This document shows positions 43,277 to 53,000 of a stretch of DNA of 64,000 nucleotides, one piece after another. The stretch is from Fabrea salina (lineage: Eukaryota > Ciliophora > Heterotrichea > Heterotrichida > Fabreidae), in the NCBI GenBank assembly GCA_022984795.1, contig JALIHJ010000046.1:62001-126000 (forward strand), written 5' to 3'. How positions within the stretch are numbered: position 1 is the stretch's first letter; each line of letters begins with the position of its first letter. Under the pieces are notes generated by a model, which saw nothing but the letters and a program-made list of their open reading frames with translations, was not told the DNA's origin and did not search any database. The translations under genes were made by a program, and so were the position numbers.

Positions 43277-46276
43277 ATGATAGTGCTACTTCTTCTTGGA
43301 CTGTGCCAAGCTGACACTAACTACCAGTTCAGTGAATTCTACCAGCAACCTGATGGAACATTTGTTGTTTATGGCCAAAACCTTCCAGAAGATTCTGGTT
43401 TGGTTAAAATAAGAATTGGAACTTATGACTGCATACCTTTCAAAAGCTCAAGTACATCTATAAGTTGTGCGATGAATAAGTACCGAGGAGGAACCTTCAG
43501 AATTTACCTATACATAGAAGGCCGTTTGGAATTAACAGATTATACTCATTTGAGCTGTCTAATCGATTACTGTACCCTCTGTGATTCTCCAAACAAATGC
43601 TTGAAGTGCCCTGAAGAACTTGATCTTTACGAAGGAGATTGCATTAAACCTGTATTTAATGAATTCTATCAACTAGATAACGGAAACTTGGAAATACTAG
43701 GAGATCACTTCCCAAGGAATAAAAGTACAATCAAAGTTAAAATGGGGCCTTATGACTGTATACCACTTAAAAGTTTGAATAAAACACTTGTAACATGCCA
43801 AACAGAAGAATACCAAGAAGGGGAGTACTTTATTGATGTTGCTATCGAAGACTATGAAGGAATAGCTGTGAATGGGACTCAGTATGTCAATGCAACTTGT
43901 CCAGAACGCTGTAATATTTGTGAATCTCCAGATGGATGTTTAGAGTGCTCTAGAGAGTTCTATCTTGAGTCTGGAACTTGTAAATCAAAGCTACCTTGGG
44001 CAATCCCAATTGGAGTGCTTGCTCTACTTGCTATTCTTCAGTTTTTCCATATGAAAAAGTACGAAAAACTATTCAGAGTTCTTGAGGTAATTGCACTGAG
44101 TGCTTTAAAACTACTCAGTTTATTTATTTTTGCTCTGAACTACAACAACTGGGTGCTGTCCGTGGCTTTTTGTCTGAGTTTCTTTTACGAGATATTTATT
44201 TACATTTCTTACCTTTTTTACGGAGGCAATAAAGAGATTGAAGCTCACAAAAAAACCTACTATTATACTAGTCCTTTTGTGATTATAGCCTGGTACTTTA
44301 ACCTATTTCCTTTGTTTTTTTATCTCAAGAAAAAAGACCAAGGTCCTCTTTTCATCAGCATGCTTCTGACAACCAACATACATTTTGCTGTATCAGTGGC
44401 TGTGTGTATAGCAGCACTTTATAACCCCAATAGTACTGTTTCGGTGGTTCTGAGTTGTAGTTTAGTTTACTTGTACTTACTCACTCCTAAGGTCTCGACT
44501 TACTCCTTGGAAGAAAACAACAGAGGAAGAATAATTAACTACTTAAGACATCTAGGAGACATATTTACTCTTAGTGTTACTTTTATTCACTTTTCTGACC
44601 TTTTTGGGTGCCTTATCTTATTCTTAGTGTACCGTACTTTTAACTCTGTGTTTTGTTTGGTAGCAGAAAAGGACTCTCAGGTAACTTTAATGGACGGACA
44701 GTTCAAGCTCAACAAAAGAATGAAGGTTTCTGTGCTGATCCTGAACTATATTGGAAGACTAACTCAGAAGCACAAGTGGGTGTACTTGATGGTAACTGTT
44801 ATCTATTACTGTGCCTTAGTGGTCCTTAAGATGTGGCTGACTAACTATATTATGCCTATCGACTACTTGAGTTTAGGGACTGACTTTTTGATACTACTAT
44901 TTACCTGGCTGCAGCTAGGAGTGGCTATAGCCTACGATTGCACTATATTTGAGGAAACCTTTAGCACGCAAATTCAGTTCAGAGGTAGGTTCAAAGGCTG
45001 GAGGAGTTACTTGAAGATAGGAGTTCCTTTGCTTTCTTTGATTGATGAAATTACTGACATAATTTACTACTTCACTACTGACTTCAACAGTCAAGAACTA
45101 GAAGAAGCTTCACTGGCTTTTCTCATAACCCTTCCTTTAGTTCACTTTGTATCAACAGTAGTGGCAGGTTTTGTGATTTGGAAGTTCCAAAGAAGAAAAG
45201 GACTGGCAATATTAGCTTGTGCAATTCCCATTACGATCTTGTGGGAGTCAAAAGCTATAGGCATTGTAGTGCTTTTTTTGCAAGAAATCAAACAGGAATT
45301 TTCTAACTGGGTCTGGATATTTTTGATAATCTTTGAGTTGGTTTTTGAGTCTATACCTGAAATGATCATCCAAATCATTAACAATCAGTTAACAGAGTGG
45401 ACGCTCATTGCAGTGCTGAGTGTTACTTTTGCAGGATTCAATAACGTAAAGGACTGGTTCACAGCTGGGTACTACTGGTACACTAAGTCCCCTGTAATCC
45501 AAGTCCGAGAACCTGGAGAAGTATCGGAAGATGAGTCTATTACAAACTCCCAAGCTGTTCCAGAAGCCATTGTGTTTTGTCTTGACAACTCAGAGTTTGC
45601 CCGGGCCCAGGACTATCCACCCAGTAGGTGGGAAGCCCAACAAGAAGCTGCAATTATGATTGCTGCCATCAATATTCAATCCAAACCAGAAAGCACAGTA
45701 GGAGTTGTTTCTATGGGACAAAAAAGGTTTGTGAATAGTCTTACTAGCAACCTTACCGAAGCTTTTTCTAATTTGTGCCATTCCAGCTTTCTGGACGGAA
45801 AAATTAACTTGCAGTACGGATTGGAAACAGCTCAAGCCTTGCTCAAAAACAAGCCCAAAAAAGAACACTTACAAAGAATCATTGCTTTTGTATGCAGTCC
45901 TGTTGAAACTAGGTTTGAGAAACTCTGGAAACTAGGCAAAACTCTTAGGAAGAAGAAAATAGCTCTGAACTTAGTGTGCTTTGGAAACGGAGACGATATT
46001 GACAAACTCCAAGAACTTGTAGAACACACTAACTTCCAAGAAAACTCCCACCTTATCCTAGTTTCACAAGGAATGCTTTCTGACTCTCTTCTAAACACTC
46101 CGGTAATCGATGGCTACACCCAACCTGAAGTTAACGCTTTAGAAAACAATGAAGACTCTGAATACGCCAAAGCTATCAAAGCAAGCTTAGAACAAGCCAA
46201 AAAACACCAAGAACTCTTTGAGTTAGAAGAAGACCAAACTATTCAACTGAACATTAAAGAAAACTTTCGAGAATAA
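43277..46276 (+). CDS. Polytopic membrane protein fused to proteasome ubiquitin receptor RPN10
   Basis: 999 residues in one frame, no intron. Signal peptide (MIVLLLLGLCQA); ectodomain of two similar units, each starting FxEFYQ, with YDCIP and a C-x2-C...C-x2-C cysteine knot (residues about 15-122 and 123-236). Then about a dozen hydrophobic segments (240-725). From residue 761 an RPN10-type vWA domain: AIVFCLDNSEFARAQDYPPS, RWEAQQEAA, TVGVVSMGQKRFV, HLQRIIAFVCSPVE, KTLRKKKIALNLVCFG and SHLILVSQG, ending TPVI about residue 942. A ubiquitin-interacting motif (SEYAKAIKASLEQAKKH, about 960-978) follows. No Met lies at the normal RPN10 start, so it is not a separate gene. Inferred: it tethers or recognises ubiquitin cargo/proteasomes at a membrane. 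Confidence 0.9.
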   Translation: MIVLLLLGLCQADTNYQFSEFYQQPDGTFVVYGQNLPEDSGLVKIRIGTYDCIPFKSSSTSISCAMNKYRGGTFRIYLYIEGRLELTDYTHLSCLIDYCTLCDSPNKCLKCPEELDLYEGDCIKPVFNEFYQLDNGNLEILGDHFPRNKSTIKVKMGPYDCIPLKSLNKTLVTCQTEEYQEGEYFIDVAIEDYEGIAVNGTQYVNATCPERCNICESPDGCLECSREFYLESGTCKSKLPWAIPIGVLALLAILQFFHMKKYEKLFRVLEVIALSALKLLSLFIFALNYNNWVLSVAFCLSFFYEIFIYISYLFYGGNKEIEAHKKTYYYTSPFVIIAWYFNLFPLFFYLKKKDQGPLFISMLLTTNIHFAVSVAVCIAALYNPNSTVSVVLSCSLVYLYLLTPKVSTYSLEENNRGRIINYLRHLGDIFTLSVTFIHFSDLFGCLILFLVYRTFNSVFCLVAEKDSQVTLMDGQFKLNKRMKVSVLILNYIGRLTQKHKWVYLMVTVIYYCALVVLKMWLTNYIMPIDYLSLGTDFLILLFTWLQLGVAIAYDCTIFEETFSTQIQFRGRFKGWRSYLKIGVPLLSLIDEITDIIYYFTTDFNSQELEEASLAFLITLPLVHFVSTVVAGFVIWKFQRRKGLAILACAIPITILWESKAIGIVVLFLQEIKQEFSNWVWIFLIIFELVFESIPEMIIQIINNQLTEWTLIAVLSVTFAGFNNVKDWFTAGYYWYTKSPVIQVREPGEVSEDESITNSQAVPEAIVFCLDNSEFARAQDYPPSRWEAQQEAAIMIAAINIQSKPESTVGVVSMGQKRFVNSLTSNLTEAFSNLCHSSFLDGKINLQYGLETAQALLKNKPKKEHLQRIIAFVCSPVETRFEKLWKLGKTLRKKKIALNLVCFGNGDDIDKLQELVEHTNFQENSHLILVSQGMLSDSLLNTPVIDGYTQPEVNALENNEDSEYAKAIKASLEQAKKHQELFELEEDQTIQLNIKENFRE

Positions 46277-46320
46277 GCAGTTTTAATATGGACTTTTGAG
46301 TTGATACAACTATAATTATA

Positions 46321-48204
46321 ATGTCTAGTGGTTTTAAATTTGTGGCTTGTTATGTCCTAGGTCCAATTTCTACTTTAGCATCGGGACTTATGCTTTGGAC
46401 TCATATTAAGTTTAAGAAACTAAAGGAACATCCCGGAACATTGGTTTTAATTCAGTGCTTAACTCAGTGCATTCTAGACTTTATTTGGTTTCTAAACCCA
46501 ATTCTAGGCCCAATAGGCGGGGTTCCTTGCCTGCTTGTGCAAGCACTTGACAATGCTGTGTATATGGGCAGTTGTAATTACATGCTAGCACTATCAATAG
46601 AAGTGTATTCAAATATTAAAAACCCTCTTAAGCCTTTTAGCAAGTTCAGAAAAACTCTATACCATACCTTCTGTCTAGGGTTCTCTTTTGTGTACTTTGC
46701 TTTTTTTATACTTTACTATGAACTTAACTATGACCCTGCAGACCCTCCCTGCTTTCTAACAAGTAGTACAATTGCGTACGACCTTTTCTTTCTGCAACCA
46801 GTTTATTTCTTAACAAGCACTATTATAATAGTTGTTTCTCTTTTCAAGATATGGGGCGAACCTGAAAAGCATTATATGGTTTACCACTCCCTTGTAGTCA
46901 TTGCTTTTAACGTTTGCTGGGGCCCTTCAATGGCTTACAACTTTTTGAAGAAATTTAAACAGAGTTCCCCTGGATGGTTTGAAGATGTTTTATGGGTGCT
47001 AGGAGCTTCTTCAGGCTTATTAATATTCCTAGCTAGAGGATGCGAGCCTAAGATGCTTAAACAAGTGTGGAAGTCAATTAACTTTAGAAAAAATTCTAAA
47101 AAAGAGTCCTTTGAAAGATCTACACTCTTTGAAAGTCTTTTGCCCGAAGAAGCCTTTAACCCCTATCTTTTGCTTTTTGAAAGTCTTTTGTTAAATAAAG
47201 TTTCAAAGATCCTACTAGGACTTAACTTTCTATTCACCAACAGAAAGTCTTTTGAAAACTACCTAATCAAGCAGCCTGAAGCAGCTTATTGGAAGTTCGA
47301 AATCCATACTCAAACGAAAATAAGGTACAAAGTAAAAGAGTACTTTCCAGAACCTTTTGAAATACTCAGAGCAATTGAAAGTATTTCTAGCTCTGATTTA
47401 ATTGACTCCTTAGAAGTCAGCTCTAACTTAAAAGACTTGGGTCAAAGAACCCATAACCCTGGAGGGAGAAGTGGGTCGTTTTTTTACTTTACTGCTGATA
47501 AAAAGTACATCCTCAAAACAATCACTTGCGCTGAAATGAGAGTCCTCAAAACTCTGTTTAAAAGTTACTTTGACAGGGCTTACTCACAAAGTTCTTTGAT
47601 AGCTCGTATCTACGGTATGTTTAAATTCAAGCTAAAAGGAGCAAGTACCTTGTATATAATTCTAATGGAAAACGTGCTGAGTGAGTGCACTAACCCTGTA
47701 ATCTTTGACTTAAAAGGAAGTTCTTTTGACCGAGAGAAGTTCGAAGAAAGCTTTGAAAGCATTGAAGTAATGCCCAGAAACACCGTTATGAAGGACTTAG
47801 ACTTCTTTAAAACCATAAAAACCCTGAATTTAGAAGAGCACTCCAAAGAAATCTTTGAAGCCATAGAAAAGGACACTTTTATGCTCCAGAACTTCGGAAT
47901 AATGGACTACTCTCTTTTGGTAGGAATTGAGTTTAGCCAAGTCCCAGGAAACTCCAAGTACTTGTTTTACTCAGACGACATGAAAGTTTACCTTGCTATT
48001 ATAGACTACACCCAGGTTTTTAACTACAACAAGAAACTAGAAAGTTCCATAAAAAGGATCAAGTCCAAATCTGGAAGTCTAGCGATTTCTTCAGTATCGC
48101 CTATTCCTTATAGAGAAAGGTTTCTGAGTTTAACCAAGCGGATAGTAGGCTACGAAGAAATAGACGACTTTTACATGGAGCTAAGTAATAGCATACTCTG
48201 TTAA
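46321..48204 (+). CDS. GPCR-PIPK: seven-TM domain fused to PIP kinase
   Basis: 627 residues. Seven spans (about 8-245) of GPCR-PIPK type are followed by a linker and a phosphatidylinositol phosphate kinase domain (about 375-620): GGRSGSFFYFTADKKYILKT (P-loop and lysine), FDLKGSSFDRE, VMKDLDFF, FGIMDYSLLVGI and the metal-binding IIDYTQVFNYNKKLE. In the last motif the usual D-Y-LQ is kept as DYTQ, so catalysis is plausible. Such fusions are known from Dictyostelium RpkA, oomycetes and other protists and link receptor sensing to phosphoinositide production. The final Ser/Tyr-rich end is short. Confidence 0.92.
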   Translation: MSSGFKFVACYVLGPISTLASGLMLWTHIKFKKLKEHPGTLVLIQCLTQCILDFIWFLNPILGPIGGVPCLLVQALDNAVYMGSCNYMLALSIEVYSNIKNPLKPFSKFRKTLYHTFCLGFSFVYFAFFILYYELNYDPADPPCFLTSSTIAYDLFFLQPVYFLTSTIIIVVSLFKIWGEPEKHYMVYHSLVVIAFNVCWGPSMAYNFLKKFKQSSPGWFEDVLWVLGASSGLLIFLARGCEPKMLKQVWKSINFRKNSKKESFERSTLFESLLPEEAFNPYLLLFESLLLNKVSKILLGLNFLFTNRKSFENYLIKQPEAAYWKFEIHTQTKIRYKVKEYFPEPFEILRAIESISSSDLIDSLEVSSNLKDLGQRTHNPGGRSGSFFYFTADKKYILKTITCAEMRVLKTLFKSYFDRAYSQSSLIARIYGMFKFKLKGASTLYIILMENVLSECTNPVIFDLKGSSFDREKFEESFESIEVMPRNTVMKDLDFFKTIKTLNLEEHSKEIFEAIEKDTFMLQNFGIMDYSLLVGIEFSQVPGNSKYLFYSDDMKVYLAIIDYTQVFNYNKKLESSIKRIKSKSGSLAISSVSPIPYRERFLSLTKRIVGYEEIDDFYMELSNSILC

Positions 48205-48207
48205 AAT

Positions 48208-50025
48208 ATGAAAAATAAGGTTTTGCAAGTGCCTTATGTTGGCGGAGTGAAGTTAGAGTTTAAGGTCTTCCGGCCTGGAGCCTTGGCTTCTAAGGAGTTC
48301 ACTCAAGCTTTCCACGAACAAACTAAAAACAACTTCACAGAGGCCGTGGAACTGTACAAAAAGTCTTACAAAACTGATCGAAACACCTTAAAGATAACCA
48401 ACAACCTAGGAGCTTGTCTGTGGGAACTGGGAGAGTTTGAGAAGGCTGAAGAACTCTGGAAAAGTACACCTAAGACCAACAAAGCACTTATCTATAACCT
48501 TTGCGTAGTAAACGTGCTGAAAGGAAGCACAGCAAAAGGATTTAGGTACATAGCTGAGTGCTTTGAAGAAAAACCCGAGTATTACTTACTCCGAGGAATA
48601 CTTTTTTACCTGTCTAAAAAGGAATCTAAAGCTATTAAAGACTTTTGCAGCTTCAAAAGCACCTGCAAAGACTACCAACACCAAGAGTCAAACACCCTGC
48701 TTAAGGCAAGCAAAAGCGAAAAGCACTTGAATGGAAGTTTGAGTCGAGACAATAACGTTAGAAACCACCTAGCAAGGTTTACTGTTAGACCTAGGTCTAG
48801 TAACCGAAGGTCCTCAAGCAGTTTGATGAGTTTAAGCGTTAGTCCTGACAAAAGCCCTCCAAACAGCAACTTACCTAAAATCAAAGTTAATGAAAACCTA
48901 AGACAGAAAAGCAGGTTTCCTAGTGTACAGTCTTTGGGAGAAGTCCTTTCTAGAGAAGTCCCTAAAGCAACCCCTAGAAACAACCCAACCCCTCCTGGCT
49001 TTAAAATGCGCTCAGTACTTTCAGCTGACTTGAGTTCACATAAAGAACTAGGTGACTTTAAAACTCAGTTTGACTACAGAATAAACTCCCATTCAGAAAC
49101 TAAACCCCCAGTCCAAGTAGGCAACTTGACTTACTCATGCCAAACCTTAGAGTCTATAATTGAAGAACTTCAAAAGCCAGACAAAAACATAGACTACATC
49201 ATGCAGTTCGCCAGAAAACTTAGGTTCTTTTCGGAGTACACTGAGAGCTCCCTTCGCAGAGTGATAAAAAACTCTTCCTACGAATGCTTTGAAGCAGAAA
49301 GCACTATATTCGAAGAAGGTTCTGAGTGCGATAAACTCTACGTGATACTAAAAGGTTCCTGCACAGTGAGGAAAAACTTAGAAACAGACAAGTCTTTTAC
49401 AGTAAGTTCTCGGTACGACGGAGAAGTTATAGGAGAGTACTCAATCATCAGAAAAGCTTGTGGAGAAAGCCCCCTTAGAAACGCCACCTGTATTGCCAGT
49501 GAAAGAACTCACATGATGACTGTTCCAGGCTCTGAGTTCATCTTGGCTATTGAAAGCAACGTTCAGGAAGACAGCAGAGTTCTGGACTTTTTAAAGCAAC
49601 TTAAGCTTTTCAAACACATTCCTACTCTAGACCTAGCTTTGCTTTCAAGCTCGCTCAAGCAACAAACTTACAGCCTAGGTGAAGTAGTGTGCAAAGCAGG
49701 CGAGGTGCCCCGAGGAATGATGATACTGTTTGAAGGAAGACTTAGGGTTCCGCATACTGTGCGGGTAAAGTCCTACTCAGTAAAAACTTCGAAGTTTGTG
49801 TTCAAACAAGAAACTAGAGACGCTTACTTCTTTCCTGGAGAGTACTTTGGACAGAGGGTGCTTTTTGAGGACTTTAGGAAAAGCAAGTTCTCAGTTATAG
49901 CTGACAGTTCTAAAACAGTAGTTTTAGTTTTATCCAATGTGGAATACGACATGATCTTCGAGTCTTACAGAGCAAGAACTTTTCGTATGTTAAACAAAGC
50001 CAAAGAGTTCGATATTAACTCATAA
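48208..50025 (+). CDS. TPR protein with two cyclic-nucleotide-binding domains
   Basis: 605 residues. TPR-like helices at about 25-150 (KNNFTEAVELYKKSYKTD, NNLGACLWELGEFEKAEELW), then a disordered basic linker (160-310), then two CNB domains: about 330-455 (FEEGSECDKLYVILKGSC, GEVIGEYSII) and 465-595 (CKAGEVPRGMMILFEGRL, FFPGEYFGQRVLF). The first CNB pocket lacks the classic RxA arginine (SPLRNATC is nearest), so ligand is unsure. No kinase or channel part. Lies 3 nt after the GPCR-PIPK stop, suggesting linked expression. Confidence 0.85.
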   Translation: MKNKVLQVPYVGGVKLEFKVFRPGALASKEFTQAFHEQTKNNFTEAVELYKKSYKTDRNTLKITNNLGACLWELGEFEKAEELWKSTPKTNKALIYNLCVVNVLKGSTAKGFRYIAECFEEKPEYYLLRGILFYLSKKESKAIKDFCSFKSTCKDYQHQESNTLLKASKSEKHLNGSLSRDNNVRNHLARFTVRPRSSNRRSSSSLMSLSVSPDKSPPNSNLPKIKVNENLRQKSRFPSVQSLGEVLSREVPKATPRNNPTPPGFKMRSVLSADLSSHKELGDFKTQFDYRINSHSETKPPVQVGNLTYSCQTLESIIEELQKPDKNIDYIMQFARKLRFFSEYTESSLRRVIKNSSYECFEAESTIFEEGSECDKLYVILKGSCTVRKNLETDKSFTVSSRYDGEVIGEYSIIRKACGESPLRNATCIASERTHMMTVPGSEFILAIESNVQEDSRVLDFLKQLKLFKHIPTLDLALLSSSLKQQTYSLGEVVCKAGEVPRGMMILFEGRLRVPHTVRVKSYSVKTSKFVFKQETRDAYFFPGEYFGQRVLFEDFRKSKFSVIADSSKTVVLVLSNVEYDMIFESYRARTFRMLNKAKEFDINS

Positions 50026-50032
50026 TTAAAAC

Positions 50033-53000
50033 TTACAACTGGGTGTCCTCTTGGGGCCTTGTGTTGATTCTGTTGATGCTGGAGTCGTTTAAGTTAGTGA
50101 TGCTGTCAGTGTTAGGGTTAAAAGGCATAGGCATGAACCTTTTAGACTTGGCTCTTTGTTTCTTGGCTGGTTCAAGTCTTTGCAAGTATATTGCGTCTAA
50201 GCTGGTTCCTCCTTCTAAGCAGATACTCCAGTCTTTGAATCTTTTCTTTTTCTTCTTTTTGGGTTTTTCAACTTCTTCAGACTCCTTGCTGATTCTAAAA
50301 GTGTCCCCGAACTCACTGTTTTCGAAGTACTCACTGCCTTCAATGTACTCAATGTTTTCTGAGATGTCTTCAGGAATTTGTTCCACATGGTTCTTTGCAA
50401 GTGAAGTGTTAGTTTCCACACAAAAAGTTATTTCGTTGGGAGTTAAGCTGGGTTTCTCCAGTATGATCTCTTCTGGCTCGTTCGTGTTTATAGTTCTGTC
50501 GTCAGCTATACTTCTTTCAGTTTCCAGCACGTCTTCTGTGCCCCAGACTTTAAAGTTCTGCACACTGAACTTAGTGTCCTTAGCCGGTCCTGCTTCTACA
50601 GAAACAGTAGTTATAGTTTTGGGTTCTTTGTGAATTATTATAGAAGTAGCAACGATGTTGTACACTGTCAGCACAAGCACTAAAACACTCACTACTAAAG
50701 AGTCCAGAGCCAGCAAAAACACCATGTGCCCACTTGAAAACTGCACAAGCACACCTATAAGTACCCCAATTACAGGAAGCATTGTGAGCACAAAACTTAT
50801 GTAAGATCCGTAGTTGAGTAACTTCAAAAACAGTATTTTGCTTCCGAAGTCTGCTTTTGTAAACTTTAAAGAAAAAAGCTCAGAATGTACAAGTCTGATC
50901 ACGTTGAAGTTAACTAGCACTGCTAAGGGCAAAACTAAGTACTTAACTAAAGCTTGGCTTTTAACCCAGCTCAAGTGCTTGGAATCGTGCTTCAAAAACA
51001 AGTACCAATAAAACCCGCAAAAAGCAAAGTTTAGCAGGATAAAAATAATTATGCATGCCAGAAATAAGTAAAATACTAGAGAAATCTCTGAGTTCTCAAG
51101 AAGTTCCCTTCCGTGTGTGTGCTCGCTCTCACCTAAAAACCCAATCACTACGTACCAACTGGCAGTTTGTATAAGCACAGACAAACCCACTATTCCAGAA
51201 ACTAGTTGAGTGCTTTTTTGAATGAATTTGCTAGCCAAAACCACTCCTACAGTGGCTGCTTCACATATACTAAAAGGAAAAGGAACTTCTTTTAAAAGTA
51301 GGTCTTTTGAGTAGTTCTTTTCACACTTTCCGTTATCAAAGCCACAGGCTTCTGTGTTGCACTCTTCATCACATACAAGGTTGCTAAGTAACTCCTCTGT
51401 GCAACTAGGAGCACAAGGAACAGGTCTGCACTCTGAATTTTCGGGGTAGTAGTTTTCCGGACAGGTTCCTAAGCACTCTCCTTCGTGCAGAAACCCACTT
51501 GCACACGAAGTGCAGTAGTCAACTGAGTCTCTGCAAGTTCTGCAAGGTGCTTCACACTCTATGCACTGAGTTTCCGAAAAGATAGAAACACCTTCTGGGC
51601 AGCTTTGGAAGCACTGGGACTTGTATAGCACTAAGCCATTGCTACAAGCAGTGCAATTTGAAACAGAACCTTTGCACTCAGAACAAGGCAACTGGCATTC
51701 CTGGCATGTGTTTTCAATAACTGCATAGCTTCCAGGGCACTCCTCTACACAAGTGCCTTGGTGGAGTAGTTTTCCGTCGTAACAAGAAATGCACTTTTGA
51801 GCAGAGTCTTGGCACTCGTAGCAGTTCTCGCTGCACTTTTGGCAAGTTCCACTGATCAAAGCTGTTCCTTCAGGACAAGACTCAACACAAGTTCCTTCAG
51901 ACAAGTACAAAGAACCTTCACAAGCAGTGCAGTTGTTTACTGAGTCTGAACATTCAGAGCAGGAACTAGAACACTTTTTGCACACTGAGTCTATAGAAGT
52001 CCAACCTTTGGGACATTCTTCAATGCAGGCTCCCTCGTAAAGAGCAAACTCAGTGTTGCACGAAGTGCAAGTTGAAGTACTTCCAGAACAAGTGTAGCAG
52101 TTATCAGTGCAACTTTTGCATTTTCCGTCTATAAGCAAAGAAATGCCACCAGGACATTCGTCTACACAGGTGTTTTCGTAAAGTAAGTAGTCTTCTACAC
52201 ACTCGGTGCAAAAATCAACACTGCCCTGGCATCTTTTGCAGCCTCCCGAGCAGTCATAACACACATTCTGACTTTCAAATGTGCTTTGGTTACACTCTTC
52301 AACACAGTTTCCGTTGTAAAGTTTAGGAGGATCTTGACACTCAGTGCAGTTGTTAGCTTCTGTTTCGCAGTCTGCACAGTTGTCACTGCAGTCTTTGCAC
52401 TCAGTTCCGCTTTCAAAAGTTCCTTTTGTACAAGTAGACAAACACTTAGACTCATAAAGGTAGTAGTTCTCCAAACAAGCAGTACAAGAAGTAGGTGAAT
52501 CTTTGCACTCAGAACAGGGAGAAGTGCACTTAAACTCAACTTGAATCGAAGAACTTCTGTCTATAAGGTAAATTCCTTCTTTGGAGGTAATTTCAAACCC
52601 AGACAAGGTAACTGAATTTGGAGGATTATTCAAACCTAGGATGGAAAACTCCAAGTTACCAGGTTGAAACTCCGACTCAAATATATAAAGCAAAAAGGTA
52701 ACTCGGTCCTGTTGGTTGCAAGGCACTGAAGCTCCTTTGTAAGCACAGTCAAGTGAGTCAGTAGTAGAAATGGAGTCTGGAATAACTACTCTGAGGTAGC
52801 CTCCAGAAGGAATCAAGTGCAGGGTTTCAAGCTTGAAATGGTAGTTTGTAGTTTGTGTAACTAAGTAGTTGTCTAAAGTCACTGAGCCTGGCATCTCTGC
52901 TGGAGCACTTGCAGTTAGTTGCACTCCTTCTTTCGTAGAATCTATAAAATAGCTTCCAATATAACTAGAGACGCTAAAAGAACTTGTGGGTTTGGTTGAT

